The notes: a model not told the origin generated them from the letters alone. A stretch of 15,876 bases of DNA from Clostridium sp. CAG:253 (GCA_000436755.1 FR887314.1:86404-102279); one strand, 5' to 3'. Numbered from the stretch's first letter, positions 1-8,488 are shown. Numbers and translations: made by a program.

Positions 1-1
1 G

Positions 2-139
2 TGGCAGCCATGGGGAAGCTGGAGCCCTAGCCTTTATAAAGTGAGAGGTTCACACGGATGTCTCAATCTCAGCCCATCAAGCGCAGCAAGTATATATGAA
101 CTCACAAGCTATAAGCAGATGGTATTTATGCATTATTAA
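2..139 (+). CDS. L,D-transpeptidase (YkuD family), C-terminal fragment
   Basis: This is the last 45 codons of a gene that begins before the window; only frame 2 is open, ending in TAA at 137-139. The residues carry the YkuD catalytic signature S-H-G-C-L-N, with the nucleophilic cysteine codon at 59-61, followed by the usual helix-strand tail ending in VFMHY. Proteins of this family are exported and form 3-3 cross-links in peptidoglycan, or attach proteins to it, using the cysteine. The rest of the protein, including any signal peptide or peptidoglycan-binding domain, is outside the window, so substrate and subtype cannot be judged. The family call is firm because the motif is complete and its distance to the C-terminus is normal. 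Confidence 0.85.
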   Translation, partial: WQPWGSWSPSLYKVRGSHGCLNLSPSSAASIYELTSYKQMVFMHY

Positions 140-176
140 AAATATAATTCATAGAAGATTATTATAAAATATAAAA

Positions 177-220
177 ACAGTTCTATTTCTGAGTATCTCA
201 GAAGTAGAACTGTTTTTTGT
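177..220. terminator. Bidirectional intrinsic terminator
   Basis: A 16-base arm (177-192) pairs with 198-213 around a 5-base loop, with one G-U pair. On + the stem runs into TTTTTT (213-218); on - it runs into a T-rich stretch (TTTTTATATTTT). It lies 38 bases after the transpeptidase stop and about 80 bases after the stop of the convergent hisS-like gene, so it can serve both. Confidence 0.9.
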
Positions 221-298
221 ATAAACTTGATTATTATTATAAATATTTTTCATAATTCTTTTTTTGCGTCCGATTTTTTCGTCTGGGTATTTCTAAAA

Positions 299-1537
299 CT
301 ATCCAAACAACTTAACTCCGTCAGATTCGCCATAAACAGCAAAACCATCAAAATCATTCTGCTCAAGTTTATTTAAGAACTTACCGAGTTTTTTAGGTCG
401 TGCGATAACTGAAACCATATATTCATTTCTTAAATCTTCAGCATATGAAAGAGCGTCTGCATAGTTTTCTTTGTCGTAGAAAACAGCGATACGTTTTTTA
501 CGGTCAGGAATTGAATAATTCTGTTCCATAAGGATACCGAAAATTCTTTCAAATCCGATAGAGAAACCTACTGCAGGGATGTCCTGATTTAGGAATTTTC
601 CGATAAGATTATCATAGCGTCCGCCGCCTGCGACTGCACCGCTGTAACCCTCGGCTGCGACTTCAAATATAGTACCTGTATAGTAGCCCTGACCTCTTAC
701 AAGAGAAGGAGTGAATTCGACAGGTATCGTTCCGTTTGAAGCTTTATCTACAGTATCGATAATATATTTAAGGTCATTTACATATTCTGCATCACAGACA
801 TCAGCGATGGAGTCAAGAGTTAAACTTCCTTCCTCAAAGAGATTGATAAACTTCTCGATAGCGTTTTTATCAAATTCGTTGTCTTCAAGTTCTGTTTTTA
901 CGCCGCCAATTCCGATTTTGTCAAGTTTATCAAAGATAATGGAAAGCTTTTCATTGTCAGCTTCATCAAAACCTGCATAAGAGAAAATGCTTTTAAGGAT
1001 GCGGCGGTCATTTATCTTGACTGTATAATTTTTAAGACCCACTCTGTTTAAAGCTTTTGTAGTGGTAAGAATAAGTTCTATTTCCGCATCTCGTGAATCG
1101 TTTCCTATAATATCTATATCACACTGCATAAATTCACGCAGACGGCCTTTCTGAGGTCTTTCTGCCCTGTAAACCCTGTCCATCTGAATTACCTTAAAAG
1201 GTGTCATAAGTTCGTTTTTATTATTTGAAAAATATCTGGAAAGAGGAAGAGTGAGGTCATATCGGAGTCCCATATCTGAAAGTTCTTTTTCTGTTACATC
1301 GCTTTTTTCAAGAGCAGATGAAAGTTTTTTTCCTCTTTTGAGAACCCTGAATATAAGGTTAAGGTTTTCGCCACCCTCACTTTTATCAAGATTTACGGCA
1401 TCTTCAATAATAGGAGTAGTGATGCGCATAAAACCTGATTCTCTATATGTTTCAGCGATTACATTTTGAAGATAATCTCTTATTTCAACTTCTTTTGGAA
1501 GGTAATCTCTTGTTCCTTTGACTGGTGTAGATTTCAT
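299..1537 (-). CDS. hisS: Histidyl-tRNA synthetase-like protein (HisS/HisZ family)
   Basis: This is a class II aminoacyl-tRNA synthetase core of 412 residues. Visible are the N-terminal GTRDYLP (residues 8-14), motif 2 YRAERPQKGRLREF (123-136), the histidine-specific LVRGQGYYTGTIFE (279-292, with the arginine that activates histidine), GGGRYD (304-309) and motif 3 GFSIGFERI (324-332). Retention of the motif 2, LVRG and motif 3 arginines favours a true histidine-tRNA ligase over HisZ, the catalytically dead regulatory subunit of ATP phosphoribosyltransferase, as does the lack of his biosynthesis genes nearby. The anticodon-binding domain (about 348-412) stops right after GESDGVKLFG, some 20-25 residues earlier than typical HisS. 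The LDYY of usual HisS is QGYY here. The start at 1537 is chosen because the family N-terminus begins there and an AGAAAGGA site lies upstream; the frame stays open to 1687, but that extension has no family resemblance. HisZ or a second HisS paralogue remains possible. Confidence 0.72.
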   Translation of the reverse strand: MKSTPVKGTRDYLPKEVEIRDYLQNVIAETYRESGFMRITTPIIEDAVNLDKSEGGENLNLIFRVLKRGKKLSSALEKSDVTEKELSDMGLRYDLTLPLSRYFSNNKNELMTPFKVIQMDRVYRAERPQKGRLREFMQCDIDIIGNDSRDAEIELILTTTKALNRVGLKNYTVKINDRRILKSIFSYAGFDEADNEKLSIIFDKLDKIGIGGVKTELEDNEFDKNAIEKFINLFEEGSLTLDSIADVCDAEYVNDLKYIIDTVDKASNGTIPVEFTPSLVRGQGYYTGTIFEVAAEGYSGAVAGGGRYDNLIGKFLNQDIPAVGFSIGFERIFGILMEQNYSIPDRKKRIAVFYDKENYADALSYAEDLRNEYMVSVIARPKKLGKFLNKLEQNDFDGFAVYGESDGVKLFG

Positions 1538-1729
1538 ATTGTTAACCATCCTTTCTAAAATATAATTTTGGTAAAATTTACACATTAACTTAAAATCATG
1601 TTTTTTTAATAAAATAACCTCTAATACTTTATCATATCTTGCCTTTGAGGGCAAGGACGGGATATATTGAGTAAATTGTGTTTTCAATTTCTGTTGTTTA
1701 TATATTTTTCAAAGCAAAAAAAATCTTTT

Positions 1730-1758
1730 TTGACTTATTAGCGTGAATAGTGTAAAAT
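1730..1758 (+). promoter_or_regulatory. Sigma-A type promoter of asd
   Basis: TTGACT (1730-1735), 17 bases, TAAAAT (1753-1758). Transcription would start near 1765, giving a leader of about 47 bases before the GGAGG site and ATG of asd. Confidence 0.75.
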
Positions 1759-1812
1759 TGAAAAATGAAAAAAGCCGTAGTATCGGTGAGTTAAACTATA
1801 TGGAGGAAAGAC

Positions 1813-2910
1813 ATGGACAATAAGTTAAAAGTTGGTATCCTTGGTGGTACTGGAATGGTAGGACAGAGATTTATCTCATTATTAGAAAATCACCCTTGGT
1901 TTGAGGTTGTAGCAATTGCTGCAAGCCCAAGAAGTGCAGGAAAGACATATGAGGAAGCAATCGGGGGTCGTTGGAAGATGACTACACCAATGCCTGAAGC
2001 CGTTAAGAAGATTGTGGTACAGGATGTCAGCGATGTTCAGAATGTTGCTTCAAAAGTTGATTTCGTATTTAGTGCCGTAGATATGACAAAAGACGAGATT
2101 AAGAAGATTGAAGAAGAATATGCAAAGACAGAGACTCCAGTTGTTTCCAACAATAGTGCACATAGATGGACACCTGATGTACCGATGGTTGTGCCTGAAC
2201 TTAATCCGGAGCATCTTGAGGTTATTGCAGATCAGAAAAAACGTCTTGGAACAACAAGAGGATTTATAGTAGTTAAACCAAACTGCTCTATCCAGAGTTA
2301 CACACCTGCACTTCATGCCCTCAAAAAGGCAGGATATGAGCCAAAGACAGTTGTTGCAACAACATATCAGGCTATTTCAGGAGCAGGAAAGACATTTAAG
2401 GACTGGCCGGAGATGGAACACAACATCATTCCGTTTATCGGCGGTGAGGAAGAAAAGAGTGAGCAGGAGCCGCTTCGTATATGGGGTCATGTTGAGAACG
2501 GTCAGATTGTAAAAGCAGAAGGACCTGTTATTACAACACAGTGTATCCGTGTACCTGTACAGGATGGTCACACAGCAGCAGTATTTATGACATTTGAAGA
2601 AGGAAAGAAGCCTTCTAAAGAAGAGATTATTAGAGTTTGGAGAGAGTTTAGCGGAATGCCACAGGAACTTGGTCTTCCAAATGCTCCAAAGCACTTTATA
2701 CAGTATCTTGAGGAGGATAACCGTCCACAGGTTTCACTTGATGTAAACTATGAAAACGGATTTGGAGTATCACTTGGACGTCTTCGTGAAGATACAGTAT
2801 TTGATTACAAATTTGTTGGTTTATCACATAATACTGTTCGTGGTGCAGCAGGCGGAGCCGTGCTTATCGCAGAGCTTCTTAAAGCTAAGGGATATATTAC
2901 AGCAAAATAA
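1813..2910 (+). CDS. asd: Aspartate-semialdehyde dehydrogenase
   Basis: This enzyme reduces L-aspartyl-4-phosphate to L-aspartate 4-semialdehyde with NADPH, at the branch point to lysine/diaminopimelate, threonine and methionine; it is cytoplasmic. The 365 residues show an N-terminal Rossmann motif GGTGMVG (11-17), the catalytic cysteine in KPNCSIQ (C158), the QAISGAG segment (186-192) and the active-site histidine in RVPVQDGH (H253). Length and motif spacing match the longer archaeal/fungal-like ASADH type, also found in Clostridia, rather than the E. coli type. The start has a GGAGG site 6 bases upstream and its own promoter. It stands alone, with no dap or thr gene beside it. No convincing terminator follows, so some read-through into the Nudix gene 79 bases downstream is possible. 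Confidence 0.95.
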   Translation: MDNKLKVGILGGTGMVGQRFISLLENHPWFEVVAIAASPRSAGKTYEEAIGGRWKMTTPMPEAVKKIVVQDVSDVQNVASKVDFVFSAVDMTKDEIKKIEEEYAKTETPVVSNNSAHRWTPDVPMVVPELNPEHLEVIADQKKRLGTTRGFIVVKPNCSIQSYTPALHALKKAGYEPKTVVATTYQAISGAGKTFKDWPEMEHNIIPFIGGEEEKSEQEPLRIWGHVENGQIVKAEGPVITTQCIRVPVQDGHTAAVFMTFEEGKKPSKEEIIRVWREFSGMPQELGLPNAPKHFIQYLEEDNRPQVSLDVNYENGFGVSLGRLREDTVFDYKFVGLSHNTVRGAAGGAVLIAELLKAKGYITAK

Positions 2911-2989
2911 TTTATAAGCGCCCATATATTTTACGGCGGATTCAGTTATGTTAAAAAACTAATAACAGTAACATGAATGGAGGTGCCAA

Positions 2990-3394
2990 ATGAATAAGTA
3001 TCGAATTTTAGTCAAAGGAATTGTTCAGAAGGGCAATAGATATCTGACAGTAGAAAAATGGTACGATGATAATATCGTAGAACCTTATCAATGGGAATTT
3101 ATTGATGGAGAGGCAGAGTTTGGTGAATCACCGGACAAAGCGGTAGTTAGAAATATTCAGGAGCAGACGGGACTTATTACGGAAGTAGACAGAGTTCTTT
3201 ATACATGGACATTTATGATTGGCTCAGAGTGCAATCTGGGACTGGCGTATCTTTGCCTTACAGAACAGGACGAGGATGATGTTGTGTTATCGGAAGAACT
3301 GCATGATGCTAAGTGGATTGAAGCAATTGATTTTGAAAATTACATCCATAATGAACGTATGCTTAAAGATCTTGAAAAGGCGGAACTTTATTAA
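2990..3394 (+). CDS. Nudix-fold protein with atypical Nudix box
   Basis: This is a 134-residue single-domain protein of normal size for Nudix hydrolases, which cleave nucleoside diphosphates linked to another moiety. The region from G37 has the Nudix spacing (G-x5-E-x7-R...) but reads R-N-I-Q-E-Q-T-G-L, where the consensus is R-E-U-x-E-E-x-G-U. Two of the metal-binding glutamates are therefore Asn and Gln. The strands around it (YQWEFIDGEAEFGES and TWTFMIG) fit the fold. GGAGG precedes the ATG by 7 bases. It lies 73 bases upstream of pyrC on the same strand, so co-transcription is likely. Either the metal site is built differently or the protein is a non-hydrolytic binder; regulators of the NrtR type show that Nudix folds can sense ligands, but no DNA-binding domain is visible here. 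The substrate is unknown. Confidence 0.75.
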   Translation: MNKYRILVKGIVQKGNRYLTVEKWYDDNIVEPYQWEFIDGEAEFGESPDKAVVRNIQEQTGLITEVDRVLYTWTFMIGSECNLGLAYLCLTEQDEDDVVLSEELHDAKWIEAIDFENYIHNERMLKDLEKAELY

Positions 3395-3467
3395 ATAAAA
3401 AGAGTGCATCTGTCAATGAAATTTGGCGGGTGCTCTCTGTGTATATAGGGAAAGGCATAAACATATT

Positions 3468-4745
3468 ATGGAAAAAATTCTTATAAAAAATGGCAGGCTG
3501 GTAGATCCTGCAAATAATATTGATGAAAAAAGAGATATTCTTATAGAAGATGGAAAAATAAAGGAAGTTGCCGACTGTATAATGCAGGCTGGCGATGCAA
3601 AGGAAATAAATGCAGAGGGAAAAGCTGTTATGCCCGGATTTATTGATTTGCATGTACATTTGAGAGAACCCGGATTTGAGTATAAGGAGACTGTTGAAAC
3701 GGGCGCTAAGGCAGCAGCAAGGGGTGGAGTTACATCTATTTGTCCTATGCCAAATACAAAACCTGTGATTGACAGTGCCGAAAGTGTAAAAGATCTGCTT
3801 AAAAGAGCAGAAAACTCACCCGTTCATATCCTTCCGATAGGAGCATGTACCGTCGGACAGGAGGGCAAAGAACTTGCTGATATTGAGGGGATGAAAGAAG
3901 CGGGCATAGTTGCACTTAGTGAGGATGGCAAATCTGTTATGGATTCGTCACTGTTTAGAAAGTCATTAAAGGAGGCTGCAAGACTTAATCTGCCGATGTT
4001 TTCTCACTGTGAAGATAAAGCTCTTGTCGAGGGTGGTGTCATGAATGCAGGAAAGAAGGCAGAAGAACTTGGACTTCCGGGAATTACAAATTCGGTTGAG
4101 GATGTAATTGTTGCAAGGGATATTATCATGTCAAAAGAAGCCGGAAACAGGCTTCACCTCTGTCATTGTTCAACAGCGGACAGTGTGGTTCTGGTTGAGA
4201 TGGCAAAAAAACAGGGACTTTCTGTAAGTGCAGAGGTCTGCCCGCATCATTTTACTATGTCAGATGATGAGATTACAGAGGATAATGGAAGATTTAAAAT
4301 GAATCCTCCACTCAGAAGCAGAGCAGATGTTGATGCTTTGAAAGAGGGTCTCAAAAACGGAATTATGGAAGTTATTTCTACAGACCATGCACCTCACGGG
4401 GAAGAAGAAAAAAATCAGACCATGTTGAAAGCTCCTTTTGGAATAGTAGGTCTTGAGACATCTTTTGCACTTGGTTATACAGAACTTGTAGATAAGGGCG
4501 TTCTGACACTTTCACAGCTTGTAGAAAAAATGAGTGTCAATCCGGCAAAAGTTCTTGGTATAGACAAGGGAAATCTTGCACAGGGAAAGGCTGCCGATAT
4601 AGTTATTGCAGATATTTCCGAGGAATATGAGATAGACAGCAAAAAGTTTGTATCAAAAGGAAAAAATACACCGTTTGACGGCAAAAAGGTAAAAGGAAGA
4701 ATTATTACGACGATAGTCGATGGAAAAATAGTATATCATGAATAA
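3468..4745 (+). CDS. pyrC: Dihydroorotase, class I
   Basis: This zinc amidohydrolase converts N-carbamoyl-L-aspartate to dihydroorotate, step 3 of UMP synthesis. The 425 residues contain the HxH motif in DLHVHLREPG (H62, H64), the bridging aspartate D153 in SEDG (class I enzymes with Asp instead of carboxylated Lys), H180 (FSHCED), H233 (CHCST) and D306 (STDHAPH), together with MPNTKP (94-99) for substrate binding. All metal ligands are present, so it should be active. The ATG at 3468 is used because MEKILIKNGRLVD is the family N-terminus and AGGGAAAGG lies about 12 bases upstream; an in-frame TTG at 3423 gives an extension with no family match. It is the first gene of the pyr run, with pyrF 30 bases downstream. 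Confidence 0.96.
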   Translation: MEKILIKNGRLVDPANNIDEKRDILIEDGKIKEVADCIMQAGDAKEINAEGKAVMPGFIDLHVHLREPGFEYKETVETGAKAAARGGVTSICPMPNTKPVIDSAESVKDLLKRAENSPVHILPIGACTVGQEGKELADIEGMKEAGIVALSEDGKSVMDSSLFRKSLKEAARLNLPMFSHCEDKALVEGGVMNAGKKAEELGLPGITNSVEDVIVARDIIMSKEAGNRLHLCHCSTADSVVLVEMAKKQGLSVSAEVCPHHFTMSDDEITEDNGRFKMNPPLRSRADVDALKEGLKNGIMEVISTDHAPHGEEEKNQTMLKAPFGIVGLETSFALGYTELVDKGVLTLSQLVEKMSVNPAKVLGIDKGNLAQGKAADIVIADISEEYEIDSKKFVSKGKNTPFDGKKVKGRIITTIVDGKIVYHE

Positions 4746-4775
4746 TGTATTCATAAGAGAAATGGAGGAAAATAA

Positions 4776-5693
4776 ATGATAAATAAATTAGTTTCGGAGA
4801 TTAAGAAAAAAAATGCACCTATAGTTGTAGGTCTTGACCCTATGCTCAATTATGTGCCAAAACATATACAGGAAAAGGCATTTGCAGAATACGGAGAGAC
4901 ACTTGAGGGAGCAGCAGAAGCAATCTGGCAGTTCAACAAAGCTATAGTTGATGCCACATACGACCTTATTCCGGCTGTAAAACCACAGATTGCCATGTAT
5001 GAGCAGTTTGGAATACCTGGCCTTGTATCTTATAAAAAGACTATAGACTACTGCAGGGAAAAAGGACTTGTCGTTATTGGTGACATCAAGCGTGGTGATA
5101 TTGGTTCTACATCTACAGCATACGCTGTCGGTCATCTCGGAAAAGTTCAGGTCGGTTCAAAGTCTTATGCAGGATTTGACGAAGATTTTGCTACGGTAAA
5201 TCCTTATCTTGGAAGTGACGGAGTAAAACCTTTTATCGATGTTTGTAAAGAAGAAAAGAAGGGTATCTTTGTTCTTGTAAAGACATCAAATCCATCAAGT
5301 GGAGAATTTCAGGATAAGGAAGTTGACGGAAAGCCTCTTTATGAACTTGTCGGAGAGATGGTTGCAAAATGGGGTGAAGACTGCATGGGTGATGATTACA
5401 GTTATGTAGGCTGTGTTGTAGGAGCTACATATCCGGAGATGGGAAAAGTTCTTCGTAAACTTATGCCAAAAACTTATATTCTTGTTCCGGGATATGGTGC
5501 ACAGGGCGGTACAGCAAAAGATCTTAAACCATATTTTAACGAGGACGGTCTTGGAGCCATAGTAAATTCATCAAGAGGAATAATTGCAGCATACAGGCAG
5601 GAGGAATACAGCAAATTTGGTGAGGAAAATTTTGCGGATGCATCAAGAGAAGCTGTTATCAATATGAAAAACGATATAAATAGTATTTTTTAA
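4776..5693 (+). CDS. pyrF: Orotidine 5'-phosphate decarboxylase, long (type 2) form
   Basis: This enzyme decarboxylates OMP to UMP, the last step of the pathway. The 305 residues exceed the roughly 230-240 of the short bacterial type and fit the long subfamily. Seen are VGLDP (18-22), the catalytic cluster GDIKRGDIG (102-110, with D103, K105 and D108), the phosphate-binding VPGYGAQGG (237-245) and NSSRGII (264-270). The start has TGGAGGAAAATAA before ATG. It sits between pyrC and pyrK with 30- and 15-base gaps, consistent with translation from one polycistronic mRNA. Confidence 0.96.
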   Translation: MINKLVSEIKKKNAPIVVGLDPMLNYVPKHIQEKAFAEYGETLEGAAEAIWQFNKAIVDATYDLIPAVKPQIAMYEQFGIPGLVSYKKTIDYCREKGLVVIGDIKRGDIGSTSTAYAVGHLGKVQVGSKSYAGFDEDFATVNPYLGSDGVKPFIDVCKEEKKGIFVLVKTSNPSSGEFQDKEVDGKPLYELVGEMVAKWGEDCMGDDYSYVGCVVGATYPEMGKVLRKLMPKTYILVPGYGAQGGTAKDLKPYFNEDGLGAIVNSSRGIIAAYRQEEYSKFGEENFADASREAVINMKNDINSIF

Positions 5694-5708
5694 GGAAATG
5701 AGGTTTTT

Positions 5709-6494
5709 ATGGCTGATAAGAAAAAGACTATGGCTGTGATAAAATCACAGGAAAATATAACAAAAGACATATTCAGCATGTGGCTTGAATTTGAAAAAGA
5801 GTCAAATGTTGTGGAAAATGCAATTCCTGGACAGTTTATTTCAATGTACAGTTCTGACGGCAGCAGACTTTTACCAAGACCTATAAGTATATGTGAAATT
5901 GATAAAGATTCAGGAAGTTTAAGAGTTGTTTACAGAGTTGTCGGAAAAGGAACAGATGAGTTTTCAAAGATGAAAAAGGGAGAGAAGATTCCGGTTGTTG
6001 GACCGCTTGGAAACGGATTCAGCCTTAAAGGAGGAAAAGCCGTACTTATAGGTGGTGGAATAGGAATACCTCCTATGCTTGAACTTGCAAAAACTCTTAA
6101 TTCTAAAGAAAATGTTTCAGTAGTTCTTGGATACAGGGATAACGATTTATTCCTTAAAAATGAATTTGAGCCATATGCCAATGTATATGTTTCTACTGAG
6201 GACGGAAGTGTCGGAACAAAAGGAAATGTTATAGATGCAATAAAAGAGAATGTGCTTGAAGCAGATGTGATTTATTCATGCGGGCCTATACCGATGCTTC
6301 GCGGAGTAAAAGCTTATGCACAGGAAAAGAATATAGAAGCGCAGATTTCGATGGAAGAAAAAATGGCTTGTGGAATAGGTGCATGTCTCGGATGTGTATG
6401 TAAATCAAAAGAAATTGATGACCACAGTAAAGTTCATAATAAGAGAATATGCAAAGATGGACCTGTATTTAATGCAGAGGATATAGAAATTTAG
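5709..6494 (+). CDS. pyrK: Dihydroorotate dehydrogenase electron-transfer subunit (FAD, 2Fe-2S)
   Basis: PyrK passes electrons from the FMN of PyrD to NAD+ through an iron-sulfur cluster and FAD. The 261 residues show the ferredoxin-reductase-like FAD motif RPIS (57-60), the nucleotide-binding GGGIGIPP (115-122), CGPIPM (191-196), and a C-terminal 2Fe-2S set C221-x4-C226-x2-C229 with C248. An extra cysteine (C231) lies within that loop. The length is normal. It lies directly before pyrD (26-base gap), the arrangement expected for the class 1B heterotetramer PyrD2-PyrK2. The GGAAATGAGG site and ATG at 5709 fit. Confidence 0.96.
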   Translation: MADKKKTMAVIKSQENITKDIFSMWLEFEKESNVVENAIPGQFISMYSSDGSRLLPRPISICEIDKDSGSLRVVYRVVGKGTDEFSKMKKGEKIPVVGPLGNGFSLKGGKAVLIGGGIGIPPMLELAKTLNSKENVSVVLGYRDNDLFLKNEFEPYANVYVSTEDGSVGTKGNVIDAIKENVLEADVIYSCGPIPMLRGVKAYAQEKNIEAQISMEEKMACGIGACLGCVCKSKEIDDHSKVHNKRICKDGPVFNAEDIEI

Positions 6495-6520
6495 GTTACT
6501 GTACAGAATGGAGGAAACTT

Positions 6521-7423
6521 ATGAATCTTTCAGTAGATTTTGCCGGAGTTAAAATGAAAAATCCGGTTACAACAGCATCCGGTACATTTGGTTCGGGAGA
6601 AGAGTTCAGCGAGTATGTGGATTTGAACAGACTCGGCGCAGTTACAACCAAAGGCGTAGCAAGTATTCCATGGCCTGGAAATGACACACCGAGAGTTTGT
6701 GAGACATACGGTGGAATGTTGAATGCGATAGGACTTCAGAATCCGGGAATAGATACATTTGTAAACAGGGACATTCCTTTCTTGAAGAAATATGATACCA
6801 ACATCATAGTAAATGTATGCGGAAAGACACCTGAGGAATATATAGAAGTTGTTGACAGACTTGCCTCAGAGGATGTATCGATGCTTGAGATAAATATTTC
6901 ATGCCCGAATGTAAAAGCAGGCGGCATTGCATTCGGACAAGACCCTAAACTTGTTGAGCAGATTACAGGCAAAATAAAAGCTCACGCTAAACAGCCGGTA
7001 ATAATGAAACTTAGTCCTAACGTGACAGATATAACAGAGATGGCAAAGGCGGCAGAAGCAGGCGGCGCAGATGCCATATCACTTATAAATACACTTACGG
7101 GTATGAAAATTGACATAAACAGGAGAACATTTGCACTTGCCAATAAGACAGGTGGAATGTCAGGCCCGGCTGTAAAACCGGTTGCCGTAAGAATGGTATA
7201 TCAGGCAGCAAATGCGGTAAATATACCTGTTCTTGGAATGGGTGGAATAAGAACGGCAGAAGACGCACTTGAATTTATCATGGCGGGTGCTACAATGGTT
7301 GCCGTTGGAACAGCAAACTTTAACAATCCGGCAGCGACAATTGAAGTTATTGATGGAATAGCAGAGTTTATGGATAAAAACGGAGTTAAAGATATAAACG
7401 AGCTTATAGGCTGCGTAAAATAA
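6521..7423 (+). CDS. pyrD: Dihydroorotate dehydrogenase, class 1B catalytic subunit
   Basis: This FMN enzyme oxidises dihydroorotate to orotate and hands electrons to PyrK. The 300 residues carry ASGTFG (19-24), TTKG (42-45, FMN/substrate lysine), NAIGLQNPG (68-76), the catalytic cysteine C128 in NISCPNVKAGG (a cysteine base marks class 1, as opposed to serine in class 2), KLSPNVTD (163-170) and the phosphate-binding GMGGI (239-243). Adjacency to pyrK and the sequence type together place it in class 1B. GGAGG precedes ATG at 6521. pyrE follows after 54 bases. Confidence 0.96.
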   Translation: MNLSVDFAGVKMKNPVTTASGTFGSGEEFSEYVDLNRLGAVTTKGVASIPWPGNDTPRVCETYGGMLNAIGLQNPGIDTFVNRDIPFLKKYDTNIIVNVCGKTPEEYIEVVDRLASEDVSMLEINISCPNVKAGGIAFGQDPKLVEQITGKIKAHAKQPVIMKLSPNVTDITEMAKAAEAGGADAISLINTLTGMKIDINRRTFALANKTGGMSGPAVKPVAVRMVYQAANAVNIPVLGMGGIRTAEDALEFIMAGATMVAVGTANFNNPAATIEVIDGIAEFMDKNGVKDINELIGCVK

Positions 7424-7477
7424 TAAATATACAGATATTTAGAAAAAAATTGAAAAATATAGAAAAGAGGTTTGATT

Positions 7478-8155
7478 ATGGAGAGTTACAAGAAAGAGTT
7501 TATCGAGTTTATGGTTGAGAGTGACGTCTTAAAGTTTGGAGAGTTTACTCTTAAGAGCGGAAGAAAATCACCATTTTTTATGAATGCAGGAGCATATGTG
7601 ACAGGTTCACAGCTTAAAAGACTTGGAGAGTATTACGCAAAAGCCATACATGAGCATTATGGTGATGATTTTGATGTATTATTCGGACCTGCATACAAGG
7701 GAATACCTCTTAGTGTAACAACAGCTATTGCATACAGTGAGTTATACGGAAAAGAAATAAGATACTGTTCTAACCGCAAAGAGGTTAAAGACCACGGAGA
7801 TACAGGTATCTTACTTGGAAGCAAGATTAAAGACGGAGACAAAGTTGTAATTATTGAGGATGTTACAACATCAGGAAAATCTATAGAAGAGACTTTCCCT
7901 ATTATAAAAGCACAGGGCGATGTAGAGATAAAAGGTCTTATGGTTTCTTTAAACAGAATGGAGAGAGGACTTACAACAAATGCAAGTGCTCTTGATGAAA
8001 TTCAGTCAAAATATGGCTTTGGTGCAAATGCAATCGTTACAATGGAAGATGTTGTCGAGTGCCTTTATAACAAAGAGTGCCAGGGAAAGATTCTTATTGA
8101 CGATAAACTTAAAGAAGCAATTGATGCGTATTATGAGCAGTACGGTGTAAAATAG
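7478..8155 (+). CDS. pyrE: Orotate phosphoribosyltransferase
   Basis: This enzyme joins orotate and PRPP to give OMP, the substrate of PyrF. The 225 residues include LKSGRKSPFF (25-34), the pyrophosphate-loop region GPAYKGIP (70-77), a lysine-rich mobile loop around NRKEVKDHGD (99-108), and the PRPP motif VVIIEDVTTSGKS (123-135). AGAGG lies 7 bases before ATG at 7478. An in-frame TTG two codons earlier is less likely because it overlaps the ribosome-site spacing. It is the last pyr gene; a hairpin follows at 8223-8255. Confidence 0.96.
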   Translation: MESYKKEFIEFMVESDVLKFGEFTLKSGRKSPFFMNAGAYVTGSQLKRLGEYYAKAIHEHYGDDFDVLFGPAYKGIPLSVTTAIAYSELYGKEIRYCSNRKEVKDHGDTGILLGSKIKDGDKVVIIEDVTTSGKSIEETFPIIKAQGDVEIKGLMVSLNRMERGLTTNASALDEIQSKYGFGANAIVTMEDVVECLYNKECQGKILIDDKLKEAIDAYYEQYGVK

Positions 8156-8222
8156 AAAATGATTTTGCATGGATTAACTTTTATTGCGGCTGGCACTAAA
8201 GATATAAATGTTAACAACAATT

Positions 8223-8255
8223 GTAAATACATCGATTTTTTATCGGTGTATTTAC
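8223..8255. terminator. Hairpin after the pyr genes, possible weak terminator
   Basis: A 14-base arm (8223-8236) pairs with 8242-8255 around a TTTTT loop, with one G-U pair. It stands 67 bases after pyrE and is the only strong stem before the next gene. No U-run follows it (TGATTTAAAA), so it may be an RNA 3'-end stabiliser or an inefficient terminator rather than a classical one. Confidence 0.5.
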
Positions 8256-8335
8256 TGATTTAAAAATAAATTATAGGATTGTTATTACAATATAATATTA
8301 CAATAATTATAAATAGGATTGAGATGGAGGTTTGT

Positions 8336-8488
8336 ATGGGAGAAAAAGTATATAAAACAATGAAATCCGTAGGTTCATTTAATCTTGTTATGGGGATATT
8401 GCTTATAATATCAGGAATTACAACCGGAGTATTATTTATAGCAAAGGGCGCAAGACTTCTAAAAGATAAATCGGAGCTGATGTTCTAA
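8336..8488 (+). CDS. Small single-helix membrane protein, 50 residues
   Basis: The protein starts at an ATG with GGAGG 5 bases upstream and has one hydrophobic helix (about residues 14-37, including VMGILLIISGITTGVLFIAKG), flanked by basic residues on both sides and ending KDKSELMF. I do not recognise a named function. Short membrane proteins of this look occur in Lachnospiraceae, but that is memory of the type, not a search result. The stop TAA shares its last A with the ATG of the FliB-like gene, so the two are probably translationally coupled. A weak promoter candidate is TTACAA (8285-8290), 17 bases, TATAAA (8308-8313). An earlier in-frame start at 8279 has no ribosome site. Confidence 0.75.
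   Translation: MGEKVYKTMKSVGSFNLVMGILLIISGITTGVLFIAKGARLLKDKSELMF

Noticed and set aside
1638..1655. Inverted repeat CTTGCC/GGCAAG upstream of the hisS-like gene, considered as T-box or operator
   Set aside because: Only six pairs, no conserved T-box sequence nearby, and no confident promoter to place it in a leader.
1538..1687. In-frame N-terminal extension of the hisS-like gene to 1687
   Set aside because: The extra 50 residues lack family resemblance, and the ribosome site and known N-terminus point to 1537.
3402..3437. Imperfect inverted repeat before pyrC, considered as terminator or PyrR-type attenuator
   Set aside because: The stem has a mismatch or wobbles, no T-run follows, and the PyrR-binding consensus is not visible.
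3423..3467. TTG-started extension of pyrC
   Set aside because: It adds 15 residues with no family match; the ATG at 3468 fits the dihydroorotase N-terminus.
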